From: WTAW01 sp050115915
GTDB taxonomy: Bacteria > Acidobacteriota > Aminicenantia > Aminicenantales > Aminicenantaceae
Direction of reading: 5' to 3'
DNA length: 22,669 nt
Assembly (NCBI GenBank): GCA_050115915.1
Contig: JASFPP010000039.1
Location: forward strand, 1-22,669
Part shown: in pieces, positions 15,373 to 22,669 of the stretch
How positions within the stretch are numbered: the stretch's first letter is position 1
Layout: each line of letters begins with the position of its first letter
The notes under the pieces: generated by a model
The model's database searches: none
Seen by the model: only the letters and a program-made list of their open reading frames with translations
What the model was told of the DNA's origin: nothing
Translations under genes and position numbers: made by a program

Positions 15373-16635
15373 GTGACACACATTGTCGAAAATCCAGAAC
15401 GGATCCGAAGAGCGGAGATTGTTGTGGGGATCCCTTCACTCAATGAGGCAGAATCCATAGCACATGTCGTCTCTAAAGTCGATCTCGGACTGCAGCAATT
15501 TTACGAGAAAACGAACTCTGTCATAGTGAATGTGGATAATTTTTCTCCTGACGGAACAAAGGATGTCTTTCTCAAGATCGAATCCCGGACACCAAAAATC
15601 TACTGCTCTACAGCCAAAGGTGTAAGGGGAAAAGGTCGGAATATCAAGAATCTTTTTCAAGTGGGTGTCGAGCTCGGAGCCAAAGTGATCCTGATGGTGG
15701 ATGCAGATCTCAAAAGCATAACCCCTGATTGGATTCAGTACTTTACAGAACCTATTTATATGGGATATGACTATGTGATCCCAATCTACGTGCGCCATAA
15801 GTATGATGGAACGATTACGAACAACATTACCTATCCCTTGACCCGCGTCCTCTATGGGCTTCGAACCCGGCAACCTATTGCTGGTGACTTTTGTTTCTCC
15901 GGAAGGCTTGCGAGGGCATTTTTAACCGAGAAGACCTGGAATAGGAACGTATCCGAATTCGGCATAGATATCTGGATGACAACTATAGCGATCGCACGAG
16001 GATTTAACGTGTGTCAGACATTTCTCGGAGCTCCAAAATCTCATAGAGCCAAAGATCCCAGTGGGCACCTGGGACCTATGTTTTATCAAGTTGTCGGAAC
16101 ACTTTTTGACCTAGCTGTTGATTTTGAATACTTGTGGAAGGATACTTCGACGAGCCGGCCGACCAGTATTTTTGGATTTGGCCTTGGCGTCAAAGAAGAT
16201 CCTCCGATCGTAAATGTCAACGATAAAAATTTGCTGACCCAGTTCAAAAAAGGCAGCCAGAAATTCGCGAAGATGTGGGAAAAAGTCATTGCTGCAATCA
16301 ATCTAGAGGACCTGCTGAAAAACCTCAAGAGAGAGGTCAAAGATGTCTATCTTCCCGCAGATCAGTGGGCGAGGATCCTTTTTGACTACATCGTTGCCTA
16401 CCGAGATGAACCGGAGTTAAGGGACCAACTTCTTCTATCGCTAATCCCGATCTATTTTTTACGGACACTCAGCTTTATAAACAGAACCCGGGAAATGGAT
16501 ACCAAAGAAGCTGAAGACTACCTGGATATTGAATGCCGAAAAATGGAGGATGAGAAGTATTATCTTATAGCCAAATGGAATCAAACTCCCCGTAAAGATG
16601 GGATTCCTTCTATCGCCCAATACCTCGCCGAATAA
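15373..16635 (+). CDS. GT-A glycosyltransferase resembling glucosyl/mannosyl-glycerate synthases
   Basis: A cytoplasmic glycosyltransferase of 420 residues. Its GT-A half (about 14-250) shows EIVVGIPSLNEAESI (15-29), VNVDNFSPDGTKD (52-64), a GKGRN turn (86-90), the metal-binding DxD in ILMVDADLKSI (D110, D112), RQPIAGDFCFSGRLARAFL, FGIDIWMTTIAIARGF and a late SHRAKD. The QPxxGxx...GIDxxxT...H order resembles mannosylglycerate synthase (GT78) and glucosyl-3-phosphoglycerate synthase (GT81), enzymes that make compatible solutes. A helical C-terminal region of about 170 residues has no motif I recognise. The start is GTG at 15373 with GGGAGG 6 bases upstream. It closes the glycosidase/partner-switch operon. 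Donor and acceptor are inferred only from distant pattern; another glycosylation role is possible. Confidence 0.72.
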   Translation: MTHIVENPERIRRAEIVVGIPSLNEAESIAHVVSKVDLGLQQFYEKTNSVIVNVDNFSPDGTKDVFLKIESRTPKIYCSTAKGVRGKGRNIKNLFQVGVELGAKVILMVDADLKSITPDWIQYFTEPIYMGYDYVIPIYVRHKYDGTITNNITYPLTRVLYGLRTRQPIAGDFCFSGRLARAFLTEKTWNRNVSEFGIDIWMTTIAIARGFNVCQTFLGAPKSHRAKDPSGHLGPMFYQVVGTLFDLAVDFEYLWKDTSTSRPTSIFGFGLGVKEDPPIVNVNDKNLLTQFKKGSQKFAKMWEKVIAAINLEDLLKNLKREVKDVYLPADQWARILFDYIVAYRDEPELRDQLLLSLIPIYFLRTLSFINRTREMDTKEAEDYLDIECRKMEDEKYYLIAKWNQTPRKDGIPSIAQYLAE

Positions 16636-16643
16636 TCTATTCA

Positions 16644-16859
16644 GAATTATTCATAAAAGCTGTCGACAACTCTGCCAATAAAAACAATTACTATTATATT
16701 GTCGGCATCTTTTACCTTTCGGGCGCCGTTCCAACCTACCCGCCGATCTCCCTTCAACGCCTTCGTTGCAGTCCCCTCGCGGTTGTTCACTACGGCTTCA
16801 GGGGCTACTGCTTAGAGCTTTGTGGCGGTGGGGGTTGGCCTCGGTGCGTGAATAATTCA
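16644..16859. repeat. Structured interspersed repeat, copy B (216 bp)
   Basis: Second copy of the element at 7444-7645, lying between the convergent glycosyltransferase and comA genes. Ends are GAATTATTCA (16644-16653) and TGAATAATTCA (16849-16859). The 15-bp stem is AAAAGcTGTCGACAA (16655-16669) with TTGTCGGCAtCTTTT (16699-16713): the mismatch sits at the same position as in copy A, and other pairs differ by compensating changes. Further stems are CAACG/CGTTG around CCTT (16755-16768), CCCCT/AGGGG (16773-16777/16800-16804) and CCAACC/GGTTGG (16731-16736/16833-16838). GTTCACTAC and CTTCAGGGGC are shared with copy A. It almost fills the gap between the two genes and may affect 3' ends of both. 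Confidence 0.85.
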
Positions 16860-16864
16860 TTGTA

Positions 16865-17671
16865 TTAACTCCAGTTTTTGTTAGTCAGGTAGGCGCGTTT
16901 GAGGGTGTCCCCGCGGACGCCTTGCCTGAGGGCCTCCAGTGCTAATATCTCATCAGGAGGGATGTTTCCCAGATTGACATTCGTGCCACAACGGATGATC
17001 AGGGCCTGCTGTTGGTTCTTGATCGGTGCTTCCCACATGATTGTGTTCATATCCTGAACGCCTCGTATGATCCCTTCGACCTCGTCCTGTTTAATCTTTC
17101 CATCGGCATCAAAGATGCCCACTCCTTTTCCTGCCTCTCTCGCCTCGATGATGACCATTTGGGCACCATTCGTCAGGTCTTCCTCGATGAGTCGATGAAC
17201 TTGGGAGAGAGGGAGGGCTTCCTTGGGGTCTTTTTTCCCCACTTCTGTGATCACTCCAAATCCCCGATCACGGGCTTCTGAAATAGCTCTCTTCCTTATC
17301 TCCAGGTCCATATCGATGGTTCCGTCCGATATTTCGATGGATGAAAATCCGAGTTCTCTGGCTTTGTCAAGGTATTCTTCGAGCTTTTTTTGCCATATGG
17401 CGATTTCGAGGAAGGTCCCTCCGGGCATCACCTCGATATGGGCAGACGTGAGTTTTCTGTTTTTTTCTTTGAGAAATTCCTCATCGTAAAAGGCCGAAGT
17501 CCCGAACGTCAGTTTAACGATATCAATGTAAGCAGAGGCAGACCGGATCAAATCATCCAGACGATGAATCCCCATGCCTTTATCGATCACCATGGTTAAT
17601 CCAGTTTTCCTGGGCTTGGCTGATCTATCTGTCACAGGCATTTCAATCGTTCCTTCCCATGCATTTTTCAT
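16865..17671 (-). CDS. comA: Phosphosulfolactate synthase (ComA family)
   Basis: A 268-residue TIM-barrel enzyme. Family members add sulfite to phosphoenolpyruvate to give phosphosulfolactate, the first step toward coenzyme M in methanogens and sulfolactate in some bacteria. Landmarks are RKTGLTMVIDKGMG (21-34), VKLTFGTSA (52-60), HIEVMPGGTFLE (78-89), IEISDGTIDM (112-121), GVITEVGKKDP (139-149), MVIIEAREAGKGVGIFD (172-188), IMWEAPIKNQQQALI (211-225), and NVNLGNIPPDEILALEALRQ then GVRGDT (231-256). The start at 17671 is chosen because AAAGGAG lies 6 bases upstream; an ATG at 17677 touches that site. The gene is the last of three on the minus strand. No ComB, ComC or sulfolactate gene is seen, so the end product is open. 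Confidence 0.88.
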   Translation of the reverse strand: MKNAWEGTIEMPVTDRSAKPRKTGLTMVIDKGMGIHRLDDLIRSASAYIDIVKLTFGTSAFYDEEFLKEKNRKLTSAHIEVMPGGTFLEIAIWQKKLEEYLDKARELGFSSIEISDGTIDMDLEIRKRAISEARDRGFGVITEVGKKDPKEALPLSQVHRLIEEDLTNGAQMVIIEAREAGKGVGIFDADGKIKQDEVEGIIRGVQDMNTIMWEAPIKNQQQALIIRCGTNVNLGNIPPDEILALEALRQGVRGDTLKRAYLTNKNWS

Positions 17672-17776
17672 CTTCATCTCCTTTCTTGAAATATCTGGTT
17701 AAACTATCCTCGAGCCGCGGCCAATCCATCCCACTCAGTCACAAAGGTGGAGGCAGTTGACCATTTTCTGAAAAAT

Positions 17777-18748
17777 CTATGATAAAATGTTGCCCCAACA
17801 CTCCTGTGGATTTGATAAGATCGAAACAACCCGATCTATCGATGGATGTTTCACGAGTTCAAAAGATCCCTCCAACCTCGAGCGGGCCATTTCTATCTCG
17901 TCAAGGCCAAGAACAGGAATTTGATCATAGAGAATTGTGGTTTCCACTAACTTTTGAGAAATGTTGTCGAATACGAGCTTGCTGGATTTTTTTATATCCG
18001 TAACCTCATTTTGGACACATCCTATTCGTTCTTCTTCAATATGGGGGAAAAGGATAGAGACTGCCCTCACATCTTTTATTGTATCGAAGTCAGTGGCATA
18101 GGAAGATAGGTCAAGTGCGATCTTTTTCTGCCAGAGTTTTTCTGGTGGTGGCAGCTTTATATCCGGGAGAAACCGGGGGAAATCATGAACGAGAGTTCCT
18201 AAGCGGATGTTGTCGACCAATGAGCCTTTAAACCATTCGATTTCGTTGTTCTCTATACGGAAGTGAACGGTTTCAGTAGAGAAAAGCCGTAAGCCCTTGT
18301 CCAATCCGCTGAGCAGATAGACCGTCTTTCCGCTTCCCGCACCTCCGATTATGAGATAGAGCGCATGATCTCTCTCACAAATAAGTGCGCATGCATGAAG
18401 GTTATAGATCTTGTGGCATTTTTCCAGCAGATAGAGGGTATAGCGGTATAAAAAACCCTGATTCCCCCAAAAGGAATACCTTAGATCAGAGGCCCGCAAG
18501 GAAAGGTTCTCGAATGGACCCGAAAATATATATTGATTGTCCTGTGCTTCATAGTGTACGGCTTCCGGTGATTCCTGGATTCGGATATAGCCATCATGAT
18601 CTTCTGCGTAGGGGATTTGCTCCACTCGATGGAAATCTGTGAGCAGAGATTGGACTTCGATGCCGAAAGGAAAAGGGGGGAGGAGTTGTTCTTTGTTGGT
18701 CTCTATGCCTACGGTTGCTTTGAGTATTCTGAGCGCTGTTTTAAACAT
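17777..18748 (-). CDS. HPr-kinase-like P-loop protein
   Basis: A 323-residue protein with a Walker A loop in LYLIIGGAGSGKTVYLLSGL (K141-T142), preceded by LHACALICERDHA, the layout of the C-terminal domain of HPr kinase/phosphorylase-like and PEPCK-type P-loop proteins. The acidic SDD that usually follows is replaced by STETVHFRI. The first 110 residues (MFKTALRILKATVG onward) match no domain I recognise. There is no HPr or PTS gene nearby, so HPr itself is unlikely to be the substrate; a small-molecule or peptide kinase is equally possible. The start at 18748 is supported by AGAAGGA 4 bases upstream; earlier in-frame starts at 18781 and 18787 lack a site. It lies between ubiE and comA in a probable operon (79 and 105 base gaps). 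Confidence 0.65.
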   Translation of the reverse strand: MFKTALRILKATVGIETNKEQLLPPFPFGIEVQSLLTDFHRVEQIPYAEDHDGYIRIQESPEAVHYEAQDNQYIFSGPFENLSLRASDLRYSFWGNQGFLYRYTLYLLEKCHKIYNLHACALICERDHALYLIIGGAGSGKTVYLLSGLDKGLRLFSTETVHFRIENNEIEWFKGSLVDNIRLGTLVHDFPRFLPDIKLPPPEKLWQKKIALDLSSYATDFDTIKDVRAVSILFPHIEEERIGCVQNEVTDIKKSSKLVFDNISQKLVETTILYDQIPVLGLDEIEMARSRLEGSFELVKHPSIDRVVSILSNPQECWGNILS

Positions 18749-18827
18749 TGTATCCTTCTCTTGGAAAGGGTTTTTTATCATACTCAATTGCGCTCTATTC
18801 GTAAACTTTTTCTTTGCGTCAACCGAG

Positions 18828-19520
18828 TCACTTGGTCGCGAGATGAATGGCGGCGAAGCTCAGAAAAGTCGAACGGTGCTCGACATTTGAAAATCCGGCA
18901 TCCAGGATCAGAGAAGAAAATTCTCTTGGAGGATAGAAACGGGGAACTGTATAGGCCAGATATCCATACCCTGCTTTAGAGCCAGATAGGAAAGAACCAA
19001 CAGGCCTAACGATTTTCCGGATATAGAAATGAAAAAGCTTGCGGAGAAATCTGGATGAAGGTTGACTGGTTTCAAGGTTGAGAAAATGACCCCCGGGTTT
19101 GAGGATCCGGTGAAATTCTCTGAGATGAACGAGCAACTCATCACGATTCAAGTTTAGATTCCGGATTGAAAATGAGATGGTGACAAGGTCGAATGATCCA
19201 TCAGGAAAGGGGAGATGGGCCACATCAGCAATCATAAAATGGACTTTATTTTTGTAGTTTTTTTTAACTGCGTGCGATAACATAGGGAAACTGAAATCCA
19301 CGGAAAAGATGGATGTTGAGGCATGTGCCCTCCGAGATAGGTTGCGGGTCATCTCCCCCGTCCCGCTGCATACGTCCAACCAGTACTGATCTTGTGCAGC
19401 TGTTATGGATCGAACAGCTTTTTTCCTCCATAAGATATCCAGGCCTAGCGTCAAGACATGATTGATGGACTCATAGGACTCCGCCACTTCTGTGTAGATC
19501 TTCTGCACACCTTTTCTCAT
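18828..19520 (-). CDS. ubiE: UbiE/MenG-type quinone methyltransferase
   Basis: An SAM-dependent class I methyltransferase of 230 residues, probably methylating demethylmenaquinone (a ubiquinone role is less likely if the host is anaerobic). Landmarks are VAESYESINHVLTLGLDILWRK (12-33), motif I WLDVCSGTGEMT (47-58), VDFSFPMLSHA (74-84), DVAHLPFPDGSFD (99-111), ISFSIRNL (115-122), RILKPGGHFLNLETSQPSS (138-156) and the family segment YGYLAYTVPRFYP (185-197). The length is normal. There are no other menaquinone genes in the window. It heads the minus-strand run ubiE, HPr-kinase-like, comA, and has a promoter very close to its ATG with only a short GAAAG as possible ribosome site. Confidence 0.88.
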   Translation of the reverse strand: MRKGVQKIYTEVAESYESINHVLTLGLDILWRKKAVRSITAAQDQYWLDVCSGTGEMTRNLSRRAHASTSIFSVDFSFPMLSHAVKKNYKNKVHFMIADVAHLPFPDGSFDLVTISFSIRNLNLNRDELLVHLREFHRILKPGGHFLNLETSQPSSRFLRKLFHFYIRKIVRPVGSFLSGSKAGYGYLAYTVPRFYPPREFSSLILDAGFSNVEHRSTFLSFAAIHLATK

Positions 19521-19533
19521 AATCTTTCAGCCC

Positions 19534-19562
19534 ATACTATTCAATAAAGCTAAATTACGCAA
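19534..19562 (-). promoter_or_regulatory. Promoter of ubiE with a very short leader
   Basis: On the minus strand there is TTGCGT (19562-19557), a 17-base spacer and TAGTAT (19539-19534), with 13 bases to the ATG at 19520. The expected leader is about 6 bases, too short for normal Shine-Dalgarno placement although GAAAG lies 3 bases before the ATG. The -35 box is the same as that proposed for the M20 gene. Confidence 0.5.
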
Positions 19563-19619
19563 GTGTATCCCTCGTATTTCAGAATCCTCACCATGTTCTT
19601 AAGCAGGACGCGAATTCTG

Positions 19620-19648
19620 TTTACCAATAAAAATGAATCTGATAATAT
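19620..19648 (+). promoter_or_regulatory. Promoter of the amidohydrolase pair
   Basis: TTTACC (19620-19625), a 17-base spacer and TAATAT (19643-19648) are followed by a leader of about 62 bases that ends in the strong ribosome site AAAGGAGGAAC before the ATG at 19717. Confidence 0.55.
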
Positions 19649-19716
19649 TATTCGTCTCGTTAACAAAGGTGGGTGGGGCTATGTGTGGATGTAAGTTCTT
19701 ATCTGAAAGGAGGAAC

Positions 19717-21342
19717 ATGAAATCCTTAGAAATGCGACTCTGTTTAATCCTCTTCATCACATTCGCCTTGGTTTGCCTATCTTTTGCTGATCTCAGCCCG
19801 ACCTATGCCATTGTGGATTGCACGATCATTCCTATGAACGGCTCTCAGGTCGACAAGGGCGTTATTATCATTCGTAATGGGTTGATCGAGGCGATAGGCC
19901 CCAAGGCCAGTATTCCAATTCCCGAAGAGGCGGAGATTATCGATGCCAAAGGACTTTATGCGTACCCTGGACTCATCGACGCACACTCAAATCTTATGAT
20001 CGTGACTCCTAAGCCCGAACAACCGAGTCGAAGTCAAGAGTCCTCTACAAAGCCGGCCGATAGACCCAGTTGGCAAAAAGCAGATTGGATGGCATTCGAC
20101 TATCTTGTGCCGAAAAAGAACGTCCTCGAGGGATTGAGGACAATAGGAATCACGACTTCCTGTTTAGCGCCAGATAAAAATATCTTTGCAGGGCAGAGTG
20201 TCATCGTTAATCTGAATAGTGATAAAAAGAACCGGATGGTCTTGGGAAATCCCTTTGGTCTTCATGTCAATTTTGTTACGGCCAGAAGGGAATACCCCTC
20301 GAGTTTGATGGGCACAATGTCTGTGCTCAGACAGGCCTTTCTGGACGTTGAACACTATCACCTCCATTCAACACGGTATGCCCAATCGCCCCTCGGCCTA
20401 AAAAGGCCCACATTCGATCCTTTCTTTGAAACTCTTATTCCTTATGTGGTCAGTAAAAAACCGGTCGTTTTTAACTGCGCCAATCAAGAGGATATCAAAC
20501 GGGCAGTTCGTCTTGCTTCTGAATTCAAACTCAACGCCTATATCAGCGGGGCGAATGAAGCTTGGAGAGTAGCCGGGCTTATTAAAAAGACTAAGGCGCC
20601 GCTTTTAGTATCCCTGAAATTCACTCCACCTTTTACGAGCAAATTCGTAAACACGGGCGAAGACTTGAAGAAAAAGGCCGAGGAAGAGATCTATCCAGCA
20701 AACGCATACAACCTCTATAAGGAGGGGATTCCTTTTGCTTTAACATCCAATGGGCTATCCAAACCTTCCGATATACTGAAAAATGCAAAAAAAGCGATCG
20801 AAGTCGGTCTGCCGAAGGAGGAAGCACTCAAAGCGATGACGATGCACCCAGCTCGAGCACTGGGGATAGATAATGTCCTGGGCAGCCTAGAACAAGGAAA
20901 GATTGCTAACATCGTCCTGACATCGGGCGAGATGTTTGACGAGAAATCGCAAGTGCGGAGAGTTTTTGTGGATGGAATCTCATTCACAATCAAACAGGCT
21001 GCAGAGAAAGGAGAAGCGGCAAAAGCTCAGGTGGACATCTCGGGAAAATGGCAAGGGGAATTCACGAGTGCGATGGGCAGCATGGAAGCCACTATTGAGC
21101 TGAACCAGGACGGGACTGAGGTGAGCGGCACGATCTCTACAGAGATGGGAAAATGGGAGATCACAGACGGCACGTTAAGCGGGAAAGACCTGACCTTTAC
21201 GATTAGCGCCAACATCATGGGAGAATCGGTCAGCATGGATTTTAGTGGAACCGCAGACACAGATCAGATAGAAGGAAGCCTATCCGTCATGCAAATGAGT
21301 GCTCAGCTGAGAGCGACGAGAGTACCGGAGTCCTCTTTATAG
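19717..21342 (+). CDS. Secreted amidohydrolase-fold protein without metal ligands (probable pseudoenzyme)
   Basis: A 541-residue protein: signal peptide (about 1-24, hydrophobic LCLILFITFALVCLSF), amidohydrolase fold (about 28-425), and a C-terminal beta-rich domain (about 439-535, ISGKWQGEF...TEVSGTISTEMG...LSGKDLTF). The fold is clear from GVIIIRNGLIEAIG, YAYPGLIDAHSN and ALKAMTMHPARALGID...GSLEQGKIANIV. Compared with the next gene, the metal sites are lost: HxH is H90-S-N92, the carboxylated-lysine position is H183, the next two histidines are N253 and G278, and the catalytic aspartate is N345. The frame is intact and the start at 19717 has AAAGGAGG upstream, so it is not a decaying gene. 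A hydrolase role is unlikely; a partner or binding role to the next protein is inferred. Confidence 0.85.
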   Translation: MKSLEMRLCLILFITFALVCLSFADLSPTYAIVDCTIIPMNGSQVDKGVIIIRNGLIEAIGPKASIPIPEEAEIIDAKGLYAYPGLIDAHSNLMIVTPKPEQPSRSQESSTKPADRPSWQKADWMAFDYLVPKKNVLEGLRTIGITTSCLAPDKNIFAGQSVIVNLNSDKKNRMVLGNPFGLHVNFVTARREYPSSLMGTMSVLRQAFLDVEHYHLHSTRYAQSPLGLKRPTFDPFFETLIPYVVSKKPVVFNCANQEDIKRAVRLASEFKLNAYISGANEAWRVAGLIKKTKAPLLVSLKFTPPFTSKFVNTGEDLKKKAEEEIYPANAYNLYKEGIPFALTSNGLSKPSDILKNAKKAIEVGLPKEEALKAMTMHPARALGIDNVLGSLEQGKIANIVLTSGEMFDEKSQVRRVFVDGISFTIKQAAEKGEAAKAQVDISGKWQGEFTSAMGSMEATIELNQDGTEVSGTISTEMGKWEITDGTLSGKDLTFTISANIMGESVSMDFSGTADTDQIEGSLSVMQMSAQLRATRVPESSL

Positions 21343-21352
21343 GAGAAAAACC

Positions 21353-22669
21353 ATGAGGCATTTTCAAAAAACAATCTTGTTCACTTTCTTGGGGACCCTT
21401 TTTTTTCTTTGTATTAGCAAAGTCCATGCGCAAGACCTTCTTATAAAAAATGGGACAATACTGACTGTTACTAAAGGAACAATTCCAAACGGAGATATTC
21501 TAATCAAAAATGGTCTCATCGAAGAGATCGGTCAAAACATCCAGGCCCCGGAGGATGTACCGGTGGTCGATGCCACGGGAAAGTATGTTATCCCGGGATT
21601 GATCGATTCCCATTCACATATCGGCCTTTCAGGAACCAATGAAAGTGCAGAAACGATATCTTCAGAAGTAAAGATGAGAGATGTCCTCAACGCCGAGGAT
21701 ACATCGATATACACCGCGATAACTGGCGGAGTTACAATGACTCACACGATGCATGGAAGCGGAAATCCCATTGGTGGTGAGAACGTCGTCATCAAGACCA
21801 AGTGGGGAAAGACATCCGAAGAGATGCTTGTGCCTGAAGCCTACAGAACTCTGAAGTTCGCTCTAGGGGAGAATCCCAAACAATCCAACCGGCAAGGACA
21901 GACAACAACGCTTCGCTATCCTCAGACGCGCATGGGAGTGAATGCGATCATCCGCCGCGAGTTTCTCAAGGCGAAAAATTACATGGAGCAATGGCACCGC
22001 TATGAGATAACAAAAAAAGCCAAAAAGTCATCGCACCCCCTGATCCCCCCTCGAAAAGACTTAAAGATGGAAGCACTGGCTGATATGCTCAGAGGGGACA
22101 TGTACGCACGCTGCCACACATACCGGGCCGATGAAACGCTCGAGTTCATCAAGTTATCCAAAGAATTCGGGTTTAAAATCATTTGTTTTGAACATGCCTG
22201 GGAGGCGTATAAAATCGCCAAAGAGATCGTTGCTGAAAACATCGGTATCTCTATTTTTGCAGATAATTGGGCGTATAAGGTTGAGGCAGCAGAGGGCATT
22301 GCCTACAATGCCGGATACTGCGCCAAACAGGGCATTGTCGTCTCCATAAACTCGGACAGCGGTGAACGGATCCGGAGGCTGTTCAACGATGCTGCCAAAA
22401 CAATCAAGTACGGAGAGCTCACAGAAGATGAGGCTCTAAAGCTCGTGACGATTAACCCTGCGATTCAACTGGGTGTCGATCGAATCGTGGGCAGCTTGGA
22501 GGTCGGAAAGCATGCGGATATCGCCATTTTTAACGAGCACCCCATGAGTGCTTACGCGCGTTGCGACATGACTATCATCGAGGGAGAGATCTATTTCGAC
22601 AGGGATCGGTACCTGAAAAATCAGGAGGAACGCGCAAAGAAACAAAAGGATAAGGAGAAAGAAGCACAA
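21353..22669 (+). CDS. Secreted metal-dependent amidohydrolase, C-terminus beyond the window
   Basis: The reading frame is open from the ATG at 21353 to the window end (439 residues seen). The signal peptide is MRHFQKTILFTFLGTLFFLC... with likely cleavage after VHA (25) or so. The metal-dependent amidohydrolase (imidazolonepropionase/dihydroorotase-like) site is complete: GLIDSHSHIG (H87, H89), TLKFALGEN (K168, probable carboxylated lysine), RCHTYRADE (H255), CFEHAWEAYK (H281) and VVSINSDSGE (D335). The closing INPAIQLGVD...GSLEVGKHADIAIFNEHP block is the family's composite sandwich domain. A lysine/glutamate-rich stretch (EERAKKQKDKEKEAQ) follows to the edge. AGGAG overlaps the stop of the preceding gene, 7 bases before the ATG, so the two are translated from one message. 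The substrate, perhaps a cyclic amide or a peptide derivative, is unknown. Confidence 0.88.
   Translation, partial: MRHFQKTILFTFLGTLFFLCISKVHAQDLLIKNGTILTVTKGTIPNGDILIKNGLIEEIGQNIQAPEDVPVVDATGKYVIPGLIDSHSHIGLSGTNESAETISSEVKMRDVLNAEDTSIYTAITGGVTMTHTMHGSGNPIGGENVVIKTKWGKTSEEMLVPEAYRTLKFALGENPKQSNRQGQTTTLRYPQTRMGVNAIIRREFLKAKNYMEQWHRYEITKKAKKSSHPLIPPRKDLKMEALADMLRGDMYARCHTYRADETLEFIKLSKEFGFKIICFEHAWEAYKIAKEIVAENIGISIFADNWAYKVEAAEGIAYNAGYCAKQGIVVSINSDSGERIRRLFNDAAKTIKYGELTEDEALKLVTINPAIQLGVDRIVGSLEVGKHADIAIFNEHPMSAYARCDMTIIEGEIYFDRDRYLKNQEERAKKQKDKEKEAQ

Noticed and set aside
19633..19716. Upstream extension (28 codons) of the first amidohydrolase
   Set aside because: The strong AAAGGAGG site and the signal peptide place the start at 19717. 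The extension would put the ribosome site inside the gene.
1..22669. tRNA, rRNA, phage or intact insertion sequence genes
   Set aside because: I looked for cloverleaf-like gaps, integrase or transposase frames and rRNA-like sequence in the intergenic regions and saw none. No transposase accompanies the repeat element.

Overview
The window looks like chromosomal DNA from a free-living, probably anaerobic Gram-negative-type bacterium. By eye its base composition is moderate, roughly mid-40s % GC. Genes are packed in short operons, and many carry strong AAGGAGG-type ribosome sites. Secreted amidohydrolases, a twin-arginine PLP enzyme, a corrinoid protein, a membrane-anchored reductive-dehalogenase-like protein, a phosphosulfolactate synthase and a UbiE/MenG methyltransferase occur together. 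This mix recalls Candidatus Aminicenantes/Acidobacteriota-like metagenome genomes, but that is a tentative inference: there is no rRNA or other phylogenetic marker except part of asnS.

Layout. 1-517 (-) is the N-terminal part of asparaginyl-tRNA synthetase, with a near-consensus promoter almost touching its ATG. 674-2434 (+) holds a small membrane protein, a B12-binding corrinoid protein and a DUF4416 protein. 2450-5939 (-) holds a cysteine desulfurase and a short SerA-type dehydrogenase (probable operon), then an M20 carboxypeptidase. 6097-7440 (+) is a reductive-dehalogenase-like protein with three N-terminal membrane helices and an apparently leaderless promoter. 7444-7645 is a structured repeat whose second copy lies at 16644-16859. 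7810-10394 (+) pairs a Tat-targeted class V PLP enzyme with a kynureninase-like one, followed by a PflX-like radical SAM enzyme (10544-11584). 11736-16635 (+) is a five-gene run: exported GH63-type glycosidase, degenerate receiver, RsbW-like ATPase, STAS protein and glycosyltransferase. 16865-19520 (-) is comA, an HPr-kinase-like P-loop protein and ubiE/menG (transcribed in the reverse order). 19717-22669 (+) is a tandem pair of secreted amidohydrolases, the second cut by the window edge.

How the genes may work together. The 11.7-16.6 kb run joins synthesis and hydrolysis of a small glycoside (glucosyl/mannosylglycerate-like chemistry is the best guess) to a partner-switching module, suggesting stress control. 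The terminal pair consists of an amidohydrolase-fold protein that has lost five of six metal-ligand positions, followed by an apparently complete paralogue; this looks like a pseudoenzyme-enzyme pair. The corrinoid protein and the dehalogenase-like protein both point to B12 use.

The strongest non-coding signals are (1) an approximately 200-bp interspersed element whose two copies keep a 15-bp stem through compensatory changes, and (2) promoters whose -10 box lies only 6-9 bases from a start codon that has no ribosome site.
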